Source: Acidimicrobiales bacterium (GTDB lineage Bacteria; Actinomycetota; Acidimicrobiia; Acidimicrobiales; MedAcidi-G1). From it: a DNA stretch of 64,000 nt. Each line of letters begins with the position of its first letter. Position 1 is the first letter of the stretch. The translations under genes and the position numbers were made by a program. The notes below the pieces were generated by a model. It was not told where the DNA came from. It saw only the letters and a list, made by a program, of their open reading frames with translations, and searched no databases. Of this stretch, positions 27,429 to 36,098 are shown one piece after another. Location of the stretch: contig JASLKK010000003.1 in assembly GCA_030747595.1 (NCBI GenBank), positions 124,165 to 188,164 on the forward strand. Direction: 5' to 3'.

Positions 27429-28679
27429 CTAATGGAACGCGCTGTTTCCGATATCGGTTTCCAGACTCGATGCTGGACTCGTTCCGATGCCGGAGACGAG
27501 ACGGTCGATTATCTCGTCGAGCAAGGCCGTAGAGGTACCGAAGGTCAGCCGGGCGTGACCTTCGCCTCCCGGCCCGAACAGCGGTCCGTCTTTGCAGTCG
27601 ACGCCGGTCCGGTCGCGGAGCCACCGTCCGGGCCGGTCGCCGGGTCCTAACGCCGAGAGGTCCAGCCAGGCCAAGAAGGTCGACTGGGGAACGTGCATGC
27701 GGACGTCGGGCAACTCGTCGGCGAGCCGGGACGCCAGGTGGTGGCGGTGGTGGTCGAAGAGGGCGACCAGTTGGTCCACCCAGGTATCGCCCTCTTCCCA
27801 ACCGACGATCGCCGCCTCGCAGCCCAGGCGGTTGGGGCTGCCCAGCAGGTGCTCGGGGATCCTCCGGTAGCGGACCAGCATGTCCTCATCTGCGAACGAT
27901 GCAACCGAGGCCCGGAGCCCACCCATGGCGAAGGTCTTGATGCCCGACGTGACGGTGACCGTGCAGGACGCAGCCCCCGGCACGGCGGCCAGCGGCACGT
28001 GGGTGGCGCCCGGATAGGTGAAGTCGGCGTGGATCTCGTCGGACACGATCACCACGTCGTGCTCGGAGGCCAGTTCCACGATCCGGGTCAGCTGGTCCGT
28101 GGTGAGCACCCGACCTGTTGGATTGTGAGGGTGGCACAACAGCAGCATCTGAATGCCCGGATCGTCGGCTAGTAGATGAGCCAACCCATCGAGGTCGTAG
28201 TGCCATCCATTGTCGTCCTTGATGAGGCGCCAGTCCACGGTGCGTCGACCGGTCGACTCGCTGATGGTGTTGAACGGGAAGTAAATGGGTGGGGTCAAGA
28301 TGACGGCCCCGGTCGGCTCGGTGAAAGCTTCTACGCACGACCAGACGCCCTGGATGACCGAGGTGTTGGGGACTGTTAGTGCTGGATCGGGTGTCCAGCC
28401 GTAGCGGCGGGTCGACCAGCCGCAGAACGCCTCGATCATGTGGTCGATGGTCGCGTGGTAGCCGAACCCACCGAGGTCCACTACCTCCCGCAGTCGGTTC
28501 CGCATCGCTGGGAACGGGCCCAGGTCATGTTCGGCCACGAAGGCCGGGATCCACTCCGGCGCCCGATGGGTCCACTTGTAACCTCCGGAGGCCACCTTCC
28601 GGGCGATGTCGACATGATCGCTGAGGAGGGAGTCATTGAACGGCGGCGTGTCGGCGGCGGGCGGCTCGGATTCGGGCAT
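27429..28679 (-). CDS. PLP-dependent aminotransferase of the MalY/PatB (cystathionine beta-lyase) type
   Basis: This fold type I aminotransferase-like protein has CHPHNPTGRVLT, VSDEIHADFTYPG and the PLP-binding Lys in SGIKTFAMGGLRAS. MalY/PatB members cleave the C-S bond of cystathionine or related thioethers. A start at ATG 28679 gives MPESEPP; a more upstream ATG at 28730 would add 17 residues that do not look conserved. It follows the 2-oxoacid dehydrogenase operon after about 75 bases on the same strand and may share its transcript. Confidence 0.85.
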   Translation of the reverse strand: MPESEPPAADTPPFNDSLLSDHVDIARKVASGGYKWTHRAPEWIPAFVAEHDLGPFPAMRNRLREVVDLGGFGYHATIDHMIEAFCGWSTRRYGWTPDPALTVPNTSVIQGVWSCVEAFTEPTGAVILTPPIYFPFNTISESTGRRTVDWRLIKDDNGWHYDLDGLAHLLADDPGIQMLLLCHPHNPTGRVLTTDQLTRIVELASEHDVVIVSDEIHADFTYPGATHVPLAAVPGAASCTVTVTSGIKTFAMGGLRASVASFADEDMLVRYRRIPEHLLGSPNRLGCEAAIVGWEEGDTWVDQLVALFDHHRHHLASRLADELPDVRMHVPQSTFLAWLDLSALGPGDRPGRWLRDRTGVDCKDGPLFGPGGEGHARLTFGTSTALLDEIIDRLVSGIGTSPASSLETDIGNSAFH

Positions 28680-28753
28680 CGGGGGACGGTACCGCGCCCA
28701 CCAGTGATGGTCAGAGTCGCACTTCAACATGCTGTTGCCCGGTAGCGGTTCGG

Positions 28754-30157
28754 TTAGCGGGTGTGGATGGGGCGACCAGCCAGCCCCAGAGCCGCCTCCA
28801 TGAGAGTCTCGCCCATGGTGGGGTGGGCGTGGATGGTGCCGGCCAGGTCCTCCACGGTTGCTGCCGTCTCCACGGCCAGTACCGCTTCACCGGCCAGTTC
28901 AGCCACGTGGGCCCCCACCGCCTGGACGCCGATCACCGTGCCGTCGGTATCGGCCACCACGGTGACCGTGCCCTCGGTGTCGCCCATCGTCCGGGCCCGC
29001 CCCGAAGCGCCCAACGGGAACTGGAAGGCCGACGGTTCCATGCCGGCTTTGGTCGCCTCATCGCGGGTGAGCCCCACCGTCATGACCTGCGGGTCGCCGA
29101 ACACCACCATCGGAATGGTCGTCGGATCGAACGCCGCGGGTAGGCCACAGGCCGCGTCGGCCGCCACCTCAGCTTCGGCGGTCGCCTTGTGGGCCAGCGC
29201 CGGCCCGGAGGTGAGATCTCCAATGGCGTAAACCCCGTCGGCGGCCCGTCGGGTCGCGTCAACGGCCACGTGGCCTGACGGCTCCAGAGTCGCCCCCGAT
29301 CGGGTCATGGCCACCGAGTCGGCATCGGGTCGGCGTCCGACTACCACGCCGATTCGGTCGGCGGGCAGGGTGACCCGTGCGCCGGAGTTTTCGCCGCCCA
29401 CCTGCTCGACGATCAGCCCGTGGTCGTCGACCCCGACGGCCAGGTGGCCTAGGCACAACCCGACTCCGAGGCCACGCAGCCCGCGTTCGACAAGGCGGGT
29501 GGTCCGGACGCCGAAGCTCGCCAGCACGCGGTCCTCAGACTCGACGATGGTCACCTCGCTGCCCAGCTTTGCGAAGGCGCAGCCCAACTCGATTCCGACG
29601 TAGCCGCCGCCGACCAGCACCAGCCGGTCGGGGAGCGTGTCAGTCGACAGCAATTCAGCCGAACCGACGACCCGATCCCCGTCCAGGGGCACGTCGGGTA
29701 GTTCGATGGGACGGGAACCGGTGGCCACGATGACGTCACGGGGATCCAGGAACTCCACGGTGTCGCCACGCTCGACCGAGACCCGGCCGGGCCGGGTAAA
29801 TCGTCCGTGCCCCGGCAGCACCCTTACCCCAGCATCGGCCAACAGCCTCGACACTCCGGAGGTGAGGTCGCTGACCACGCCCGCCAGATGGGCCCGGACC
29901 CGACCCATGTCGACTGTGGAGGTTGCGTCGATGCCCCACGAGCCGATCCGCCCGGTTAGGGCGTAAGCGTCGGCGACTTCGATGAGCGTCTTGGACGGGA
30001 TGCATCCGACATTGAGACACGTTCCGCCAATGGCCCCGCGTTCGACGAGAGTCACGTCGCGGCCCAGGCGGGCGGCGCGGAGGGCCGCTGCGTAGCCGCC
30101 CGGTCCGGCACCGATGACCAACAGGTCAACCGGACTGGCTACCTCGCCGACGACCAC
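28754..30157 (-). CDS. lpdA: Dihydrolipoamide dehydrogenase (E3)
   Basis: E3 reoxidises dihydrolipoamide of the E2 subunit, passing electrons to NAD. The FAD motif IGAGPGGYAAALRAARLG, the redox-active disulfide C47/C52 (GGTCLNVGCIPSK), the NAD motif VGGGYVGIELG and the C-terminal HAHPTMGE with the catalytic His-Glu pair are all present. The gene starts four bases after the E2 stop, completing an E1alpha-E1beta-E2-E3 operon. Confidence 0.95.
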   Translation of the reverse strand: MVVGEVASPVDLLVIGAGPGGYAAALRAARLGRDVTLVERGAIGGTCLNVGCIPSKTLIEVADAYALTGRIGSWGIDATSTVDMGRVRAHLAGVVSDLTSGVSRLLADAGVRVLPGHGRFTRPGRVSVERGDTVEFLDPRDVIVATGSRPIELPDVPLDGDRVVGSAELLSTDTLPDRLVLVGGGYVGIELGCAFAKLGSEVTIVESEDRVLASFGVRTTRLVERGLRGLGVGLCLGHLAVGVDDHGLIVEQVGGENSGARVTLPADRIGVVVGRRPDADSVAMTRSGATLEPSGHVAVDATRRAADGVYAIGDLTSGPALAHKATAEAEVAADAACGLPAAFDPTTIPMVVFGDPQVMTVGLTRDEATKAGMEPSAFQFPLGASGRARTMGDTEGTVTVVADTDGTVIGVQAVGAHVAELAGEAVLAVETAATVEDLAGTIHAHPTMGETLMEAALGLAGRPIHTR

Positions 30158-30161
30158 CGGT

Positions 30162-31436
30162 TCAGGCTTCGATGAGCAGGTGTAGCGGCTCGATGAGGTC
30201 GTCGATCACGGCTTTCCGAAACGTCTCGGCGAGGTCGCCGTCGATGAGCCGGTGGTCGGCGCCCAGAACCACCGGAAGGGTGGGTCGGGCCAGCACCTCG
30301 CCCCCGACGGCCACGGGTCGTTCTGCGATCGCACCGAGTCCGAGGATGGCGCCTTGGCCCGGTGGAATGATCGGGGTGGCAAACCGCCCGCCCAGCGAGC
30401 CGTAATTGGTGATGGTGAAGGTCGCGCCAGAGAGGTCTGCGATCGTGAGGTCGCCGGCTCGGGCAGCTGCGACCAGTGAGGCGATTCGTTCGGCCATGGT
30501 GAAGAGGTCGAGCGTGCCGGCGTTGTGCACCACGGGTACGACAAGCCCCCGGTCAGTCGCTGTGGCGATGCCAAGGTTGACCTCCTCTGGAATGACGATG
30601 ACGTCGCCTGGGTGGCCCTCCACGCGGCCGTTGACCACGGGGAATCGCCGGAGCGCCCGTGCCGCTGCGACGGCAGCAATGGTCAGAGGCGTTACCTGCG
30701 CCGCTCCCGGACGGTCCATTGAGCGGACCCGTGTCCGGAAGTCGACCAGCAGCGATGCGTCGAGTTCGTCCATTGTGTGGATGTGAGGGATCTCCGTCCA
30801 CGCCTGGACCATGTTGCGGGCCACCACGCCTCGGAGGCCTCGGAGGGGGTGGCGGCCCGGCGGCATCTGGCCCAATGTGCTGGACATTGGCTGGGAACCA
30901 GCGTCGGTGGGTAGCGAGACGAGACGAGTGGATGGCTTTGGTCTAGAGGCGGACACCGGAGTCTCTGCGTTCCGCACGTCGTCGGCGGTGATCCTCCCTG
31001 CGGGACCGGTTCCAGTCACCGTGTTCAGGTCCACTCCCGATTGGAGGGCCAGCCGTCGGGTGGCCGGCGCGGCCTTCGGTCGAGTGGTTGTCGCCGATCG
31101 CTGTGTGTCCGATGGTTGCGGAGTGGATCCGGAGACGGGGTCCTTGACCGATTCGGCCGCCGATGGTGGTCGGAGTGCCCCAGCATCCGCCGTGTCCGAG
31201 CCGTCGTCGATCTCGATGAGTACCTCGCCCACCCTGATACGGACGCCCTCGGCGGCTCCGAGTGACAACACCGTGCCGGACACCGGTGACGGCAGTTCCG
31301 AACTGGCCTTGTCGGTGAGTACCTCCACCAGAGCTTGGTCGCGTGCGACGACGTCACCGATCGCCACGAACCATTCGACGATCTCAGCTTCGTCGAGGCC
31401 CTCGCCGATATCGGGTAGTCGGAAGACGTGGGCCAC
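30162..31436 (-). CDS. Branched-chain 2-oxoacid dehydrogenase acyltransferase (E2)
   Basis: A single lipoyl domain (residues 1-80, with Lys43 in LTDKASSELPSP) is followed by a linker. The peripheral subunit-binding domain (RRLALQSGVDLNTVTGTGPAGRIT) comes next. The catalytic domain ends in the CoA acyltransferase motif DHRLIDGDLAETF. GTG 31436 gives the natural lipoyl start MAHVFRLPDIGEG; a longer frame exists but lies over the E1beta gene. One lipoyl domain fits a branched-chain rather than a pyruvate complex, which often has two or three. Confidence 0.92.
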   Translation of the reverse strand: MAHVFRLPDIGEGLDEAEIVEWFVAIGDVVARDQALVEVLTDKASSELPSPVSGTVLSLGAAEGVRIRVGEVLIEIDDGSDTADAGALRPPSAAESVKDPVSGSTPQPSDTQRSATTTRPKAAPATRRLALQSGVDLNTVTGTGPAGRITADDVRNAETPVSASRPKPSTRLVSLPTDAGSQPMSSTLGQMPPGRHPLRGLRGVVARNMVQAWTEIPHIHTMDELDASLLVDFRTRVRSMDRPGAAQVTPLTIAAVAAARALRRFPVVNGRVEGHPGDVIVIPEEVNLGIATATDRGLVVPVVHNAGTLDLFTMAERIASLVAAARAGDLTIADLSGATFTITNYGSLGGRFATPIIPPGQGAILGLGAIAERPVAVGGEVLARPTLPVVLGADHRLIDGDLAETFRKAVIDDLIEPLHLLIEA

Positions 31437-31447
31437 GGAACCGACGC

Positions 31448-32437
31448 TCAGGCAGTCTCGAGGGTGCGACGGACCGCAGCGGCGATCCGGGCCTCGTCGG
31501 GAACGAAAGTATCTTCGAGCATCCCCACCGGATAAGGCACGTCGAAGCCCGACACGCGGACCACTGGTGCTTCCAGTGACCAGAAACACTCCTCGACAAT
31601 GGTGGCCACTACCTCGCCTGCGAAACCGCCGGTCGGGGAGGCTTCCTCCACGACCACCGCCCGGCCACACCGATCCACCGCTTCAGCGATGGCCTCGATA
31701 TCGAGGGGAACCAGACTCCGGAGATCGAGGACGGCAACCGATAATCCCTCTTCGGCCAGGGAGTCGGCGACCCGGCAGGCCAGTTCGACCTGGTAACTCC
31801 AGGCGATGATCACCAGGTCGTCGCCCTCGCGTGCCGAACGCGCCAACCCGAGGGGCACTACATGGTCGCCATCTGGCACCTCGCCACGGATGCCCCGGTA
31901 GCCGCGCAGTGGTTCGAGAAACATCACCGGGTCGGAATCGCGCACCGCAGAAGCCAGCAGACCCTTGGCGTCGGCGGCGGTGGCCGGCGTGACCACCTTG
32001 AGGCCCGGGATATTGGCCAACTGGCCCTCTAGTGAGTCCGAGTGCATCTCCGGGGTCCGGACGCCACCGCCGAACGGAGCCCGGATGGTGATGGCTGGTT
32101 CGAACCGTCCCTGAGAGCGGTACCGCAGTCGGGCAACCTGCCCGGCGATCTGATGCATGGCCTGATAGGAGAAGCCGAGGAACTGGATCTCGGCGACCGG
32201 GACCAATCCGGCCATGGCCAGCCCGACAGCCGATCCGACAATCACGCCCTCGGCCAGCGGCGTGTCGACCACCCGGTCAGCACCGAACTTCTCAAAGAGG
32301 CCCTCGGTGGCCCGGAAGACGCCACCTACCTGGCCGATGTCTTCGCCGAGGAGCACCACACGCTCGTCGCGGGCCATCTCCCCGTGCAAGGCCTCGTTGA
32401 TGGCTTGAAGCATGTTCATTTCGGAGGTACCGGTCAT
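31448..32437 (-). CDS. 2-oxoacid dehydrogenase E1 component, beta subunit
   Basis: This 329-residue thiamine-diphosphate-dependent subunit has LLGEDIGQVGGVFRAT at the start, ADRVVDTPLAEGVIVG, and FGGGVRTPEMHSDS. Its start overlaps the E1alpha stop by four bases. It forms the alpha2beta2 heterotetramer that decarboxylates the oxoacid and acylates lipoyl-E2. Confidence 0.94.
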   Translation of the reverse strand: MTGTSEMNMLQAINEALHGEMARDERVVLLGEDIGQVGGVFRATEGLFEKFGADRVVDTPLAEGVIVGSAVGLAMAGLVPVAEIQFLGFSYQAMHQIAGQVARLRYRSQGRFEPAITIRAPFGGGVRTPEMHSDSLEGQLANIPGLKVVTPATAADAKGLLASAVRDSDPVMFLEPLRGYRGIRGEVPDGDHVVPLGLARSAREGDDLVIIAWSYQVELACRVADSLAEEGLSVAVLDLRSLVPLDIEAIAEAVDRCGRAVVVEEASPTGGFAGEVVATIVEECFWSLEAPVVRVSGFDVPYPVGMLEDTFVPDEARIAAAVRRTLETA

Positions 32438-33426
32438 GGGGCGCCGTTCAGTAGCGCAGCCCGCTGACGGGCCACCCGGGGGGTGTCGGTCGCAAAGCAG
32501 TGGTCGAAGATGGCATCGGTTGCCAGGGGCTGGGCAATGGCCCGTTCGAACGCCTCGTCGATACGGGTCATGGCTTCGGTCTCGACGATTGAGCGGATCT
32601 TGTCGTCCCAGAGCCCGAGCCCGGCTAGGTGGTCGGCCAGACGCTCGATCGGGTCGTCCCGACGGGCGGCCTCGAGGTCCTCGGCTGGGACATAACGGGT
32701 GGGATCGTCGGCTGTCGTGTGGGCGCCGAGTCTGTACACAACGGCTTCAATGAGCGTTGGTCCACCTCCATCCAGTGCCCGTCGCCGCGCCTCGTCGACA
32801 GCGTCAAACACCGCAGCTGCGTCATTTCCGTCGATACGGATGCCAGGCATTCCGTAGCCGACGGCACGATCGGCCAACGTCTCGGCGGCGGTCTGCTGGT
32901 GTAGCGGTGTGGAAATGGCCCACTGGTTGTTCACGCACAGAAGGATCACTGGCGCCTTCAGGACGCCAGCCAGGTTGGCTGCTTCGTGGAAGTCCCCTTC
33001 AGAACTGGACCCGTCTCCAAAGAACACGGTGGTCACGCCAGGTTCGTCTTGCAGGGTCATGCCCCAGGCCAATCCGACGGCGTGGGGAATCTGGGTGGCC
33101 AGCGAAATCTGCAGCGGAGCGACCCGCACCGATGGCGGAAACCTGCTGCCGTCGGGATGGCCGATGTTGTAGAGCATGTACTGCTCGAGCACCTCAGGGC
33201 CGAAGCGTTGGAGGGCAAGAGGCTCCCGGTACTGGGGCATGATCCAGTCGTGCGTGGGGTCCAGGGCGTGGGCCGTGGCGGCCACCACGGCCTCGTGTCC
33301 GTCGATGGGGGCGAGAGTGCCGACCTGGCCCTGACGTTGGAGATTCCACAGTCGGGCGGCCTGGGTCCGGGCTTCCACCATGTCTACGAGGATGGCTCGA
33401 AGTTGTTCGTCCGACGGTCGGGTCAC
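32434..33426 (-). CDS. 2-oxoacid dehydrogenase E1 component, alpha subunit
   Basis: The 330-residue subunit has the thiamine-diphosphate motif FFGDGSSSEGDFHEAANLAG ending in VNNQWAIS. MPQYREPLAL and TTADDPTRY are typical of the branched-chain (Bkd/Pdh-alpha) family. It begins with GTG 33426 and heads the operon. Substrate choice between branched-chain oxoacids and pyruvate cannot be settled from sequence, but the alpha/beta split and single-lipoyl E2 favour branched-chain. Confidence 0.93.
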   Translation of the reverse strand: MTRPSDEQLRAILVDMVEARTQAARLWNLQRQGQVGTLAPIDGHEAVVAATAHALDPTHDWIMPQYREPLALQRFGPEVLEQYMLYNIGHPDGSRFPPSVRVAPLQISLATQIPHAVGLAWGMTLQDEPGVTTVFFGDGSSSEGDFHEAANLAGVLKAPVILLCVNNQWAISTPLHQQTAAETLADRAVGYGMPGIRIDGNDAAAVFDAVDEARRRALDGGGPTLIEAVVYRLGAHTTADDPTRYVPAEDLEAARRDDPIERLADHLAGLGLWDDKIRSIVETEAMTRIDEAFERAIAQPLATDAIFDHCFATDTPRVARQRAALLNGAP

Positions 33427-33529
33427 ACCGATGAACCTAGCCGCGGGCGTCTCAGGGGTTGCCGGTCACAGGTGTCCGAAGTCACTAGGTTCGGCACGGT
33501 CTGGGGGTATACCTGTCGGTAACTTGTTG

Positions 33530-33653
33530 TCCAACAGCGGTTTCCATTCCCCCCTTGGGAGCCGCACATACCTCCGGCCTGAACTCCCCCCGGTTCCAGA
33601 GGCCGAGAGTGACCGCACGCCCCGCCCCCCCCGGTGGGGCGTGCGCAGTTTTG
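33530..33653 (+). ncRNA. Probable 6C-type small RNA (C-rich loop hairpins)
   Basis: Three hairpins in a row each expose a C-run in the loop. Hairpin 1 (33537-33565) pairs nine bases and shows six Cs at 33549-33554. Hairpin 2 (33575-33605) pairs CGGCCT with AGGCCG and GAAC with GTTC, leaving six Cs at 33586-33591. Hairpin 3 (33615-33644) pairs GCACGCCCC with GGGGCGTGC around eight Cs. Two successive hairpins with at least six-C loops define the 6C RNA of Actinobacteria. The 5' end is approximate and a promoter is only hinted at (TATACC at 33508-33513). Confidence 0.72.
33615..33653 (+). terminator. Intrinsic terminator ending the C-loop RNA
   Basis: A nine-pair GC stem (33615-33623 with 33636-33644) is followed by GCAGTTTTG. 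The short T-run supports termination of the small RNA before the divergent oxidoreductase gene. Confidence 0.6.
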
Positions 33654-33749
33654 TGGCCATGACCAGCGATGCCTACCATCCATGGGCCGGAAGGATGTCT
33701 GACCGGCGCCCGGCGCGGAAAGGTGACGGGTCGAGACGAGGGGGACCCG

Positions 33750-34241
33750 GTGGGGGAGAGTCGACGTGACCGCATAAGGATGAACAAGGAGGAACTGGCG
33801 GCCTTCATTGCGGACCAGAAGAGCCTTCAGGTGGCGTGCCACGACCGGGACGGCGCCATCCACCTTTCCACCCTCTGGTTCGCCATGGTCGAGGATCGTT
33901 TCGCCTTCGGCACCTACACGAAGTCGCAGAAGATCGTGAATCTGAAACGGGACGACCGCATCACTGTCCTCCTCGAAGACGGGACGAAGTACGACCAGCT
34001 CCGCGGGGCGATGGTCAGGGGACGGGCCGTTCTCCACGCCGAGGACGGTGCGGGGGGCGCCGATGAGGTCCGGCGGGTAGCCCGGGCCGTGATGCGTCGC
34101 TACGAGCCGGACATTCCCGAGGAACACTTCGAGGGCGCGGTGGAACTGTGGGCCGCCAAGCGCACCGTGGTGATCGTGGAGCCGGAGAAGGTCATCACCT
34201 GGGACCACTCCAAACTCGGCGGTGCCGGCCCGTATGGGTAG
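33750..34241 (+). CDS. PNPOx-fold (pyridoxamine 5'-phosphate oxidase-like) protein
   Basis: The split-barrel protein reads MNKEELAAFIADQKSLQVACHDRDGAIHLSTLWF at its family-like start. LWAAKRTVVIVEPEKVITWDHSKLGG closes it. Members bind FMN or F420. GTG 33750 was chosen because GAGGGGG lies just upstream; ATG 33780, exactly at the domain start, is an alternative. It is transcribed away from the 2-oxoacid dehydrogenase operon. Confidence 0.8.
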   Translation: MGESRRDRIRMNKEELAAFIADQKSLQVACHDRDGAIHLSTLWFAMVEDRFAFGTYTKSQKIVNLKRDDRITVLLEDGTKYDQLRGAMVRGRAVLHAEDGAGGADEVRRVARAVMRRYEPDIPEEHFEGAVELWAAKRTVVIVEPEKVITWDHSKLGGAGPYG

Positions 34242-34298
34242 TAATGAAGCGATCTGGTCCGAGATCCCCCGGGCGTCGCCGGACCTATGGTGACGGCC

Positions 34299-35003
34299 AT
34301 GGAATCCCTCTTCGCTGTGCAGGACGAGGATGTCGTTCGTGGCCAACTCGAACATCGTCGAGCGCACCTGTCCGAGCGCGCCTCGTTGATGGACGCTGAA
34401 GCCGCCCGGGCCGTCACGGCCGCCGAGGTTGAACGCGTCGGCCTGGAGCGTCTCGACCACGTCCGACGTCAGCACCGGTACGAGGGCGAGGTGGCCGCCG
34501 TCGAGAGCCGGTTGGTCGAGTTGAACGAGAAGCTCTACGGCGGCGCCATTACGTCGCCAAAGGAGGCCACCAGTATCCAAACTGAGGTGGGCCACCTCCG
34601 CAAGAGACAGGATGATCTTGAGGGGCAGGTCCTCGAGATCATGGAGACCATCGAGCCATTGGATGGCGAGTTGGCCACGCTGGCAGTCACCGGGGAGGCC
34701 CAGGATGCGACCATCGCTGCCGCACAGGCCATCCTGGATGACACAGAGGCCGAGATCGCCGCCGAACTGGCGGCCTCTGCTGAGCGACGCGACGTGGCCG
34801 TGGCAGGTCTAGAGGCTGATGTGCTGGCTCGCTACGAGAAGGGTCGCCCGTCGTTCGGATCGAGCGCCGTAGTGCGATTCTCGGGCACGGACTGCAGCGG
34901 TTGTCCCTACTCCATGCCTGCCATGGAGGCTGATCGGGTGAAGTCCCTGGCGGCAGGGACGCTCTCCGAATGCAGCGAATGCGGCCGACTCGTCGTTCGC
35001 TGA
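34299..35003 (+). CDS. Coiled-coil protein with C-terminal C4 zinc ribbon (CT398-like)
   Basis: Most of the 234 residues form a long antiparallel coiled coil rich in Ala, Glu and Arg (positions about 10-170). The C-terminus has C-x2-C and C-x2-C (GTDCSGCPYSM and SECSECGRLVV), a zinc ribbon of the zf-RING_7 type. The family binds to other macromolecules, and its job is unclear. ATG 34299 gives the usual MESLFAVQDED-type start; the frame opens four codons earlier at 34287. Confidence 0.82.
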   Translation: MESLFAVQDEDVVRGQLEHRRAHLSERASLMDAEAARAVTAAEVERVGLERLDHVRRQHRYEGEVAAVESRLVELNEKLYGGAITSPKEATSIQTEVGHLRKRQDDLEGQVLEIMETIEPLDGELATLAVTGEAQDATIAAAQAILDDTEAEIAAELAASAERRDVAVAGLEADVLARYEKGRPSFGSSAVVRFSGTDCSGCPYSMPAMEADRVKSLAAGTLSECSECGRLVVR

Positions 35004-35019
35004 TCTTCGGTCTCCACCA

Positions 35020-35505
35020 GTGTTCATTTGGTTCGCGGTAGGGGCGGTGGTCGCTGTGGCCCTTGTCTTCGACAGCTCGGCCATGGACTTCCGCCTCGTG
35101 GTGCTCGGTGCGGTCCTGCCGGTGGTCGAGGGTGCCGTGGGTGGGCCGTGGCTGCTTCATACGCTGCTGGCCAGCGTGACCCTATTGGGTGGGGTGATGC
35201 TGGTTGCTCGTGGTCGACGCCTCGTCCAGCGCCGCTGGTTGGGCGTACCCATCGGCTTGATGGCCCATCTGGTGCTGGACGGAACGTGGGCCGACACCGA
35301 GGTGTTCTGGTGGCCGTTCGCCGGGATAGATGCGCTTGGCGGATCCCGGGTGCCGGAGTTCGGTCGGGGTGTGATCGGCCTGCTCCAGGAGGTGGTCGGA
35401 TTAGCTCTCGGGGTCTGGGCGTGGCGCCGATTCGGCCTCCACGACCCGGCGGCCCGTCGTGCACTTCGTACCGATGGGCGCCTGACCGCCCTGCGGAGGG
35501 CCTGA
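35020..35505 (+). CDS. Small membrane protein with His/Asp pattern (DUF457/YdjM-like)
   Basis: The 161-residue protein has four hydrophobic segments. A pattern of LLHTLLASVT, GLMAHLVLDGTW and FWWPFAG places His and Asp residues at membrane edges, as in the YdjM/DUF457 metal-dependent hydrolase-like family. This assignment is moderate. GTG 35020 has no clear ribosome site. It overlaps the next gene by one base (TGATG). Confidence 0.6.
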   Translation: MFIWFAVGAVVAVALVFDSSAMDFRLVVLGAVLPVVEGAVGGPWLLHTLLASVTLLGGVMLVARGRRLVQRRWLGVPIGLMAHLVLDGTWADTEVFWWPFAGIDALGGSRVPEFGRGVIGLLQEVVGLALGVWAWRRFGLHDPAARRALRTDGRLTALRRA

Positions 35506-36098
35506 TGTTGTATGTGGTTCGGCACGGTCGGACCGAAGCCAACGCCGCTGGCCTGCTACTCGGGCGCCTCGACGCCGATCTTGACCGCCTGGGGGAGAGC
35601 CAAGCTGAGGCCGTTGCCGTCGCCATCGGTCCGGTGGACCGGGTTGTGTCCAGTCCTCTACTGCGGACGCGCCGCACTGCAGATGCATTCACCCGGTGCC
35701 ATGGTCGGGACGGCCCGCCCGTCGAGGTGGACGAGCGGTGGATTGAGATGGACTATGGGACTTTCGACGGCCAGCCGGTGGCCGACGTGCCCCGGCAAAC
35801 CTGGGAGGCGTGGCGGGCCGACCTGGACTGGGCTCCGCCGGAAGGCGAATCACACCGGTCTCTCGGCTTACGCGTGCGGTCGGCCCTAGACGACCTCTTC
35901 GAGGCATCCAGGACGTCGGAGATCGTGGTGGTGACCCACGTGTCGCCCATCAAGGCAGCGTTGGCGTGGACCCTTGGTGTGGGCGACGAGGTGGCGTGGC
36001 GCACGTTCGTGGCGCCGGCCTCGATCATGACCATCGGCGCCGGGCCGGCCGGACCATCACTCCGAGGATTCAATGACGTGGCCCACCTCAGGGCATGA
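35505..36098 (+). CDS. Histidine phosphatase (phosphoglycerate mutase-like) family protein
   Basis: The catalytic RHG motif is at the start (LYVVRHGRTEAN), with RRTADAF, WIEMDYGTFDG and the second His in VVVTHVSPI. The 197-residue length fits broad-specificity phosphatases rather than glycolytic mutases. ATG 35505 overlaps the upstream stop by one base, indicating coupled translation. Confidence 0.9.
   Translation: MLYVVRHGRTEANAAGLLLGRLDADLDRLGESQAEAVAVAIGPVDRVVSSPLLRTRRTADAFTRCHGRDGPPVEVDERWIEMDYGTFDGQPVADVPRQTWEAWRADLDWAPPEGESHRSLGLRVRSALDDLFEASRTSEIVVVTHVSPIKAALAWTLGVGDEVAWRTFVAPASIMTIGAGPAGPSLRGFNDVAHLRA

Noticed and set aside
28692-28703. A 12-base copy of the tRNA-Val 3' end as a right attachment site
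   Set aside because: It is short and GC-rich, no integrase is present between the copies, and creatinase and dehydrogenase genes there look native. Chance is likely.
33466-33660. A 64-residue minus-strand ORF across the C-loop RNA
   Set aside because: Its codons simply follow the paired stems, it has no ribosome site, and the RNA interpretation explains the sequence better.
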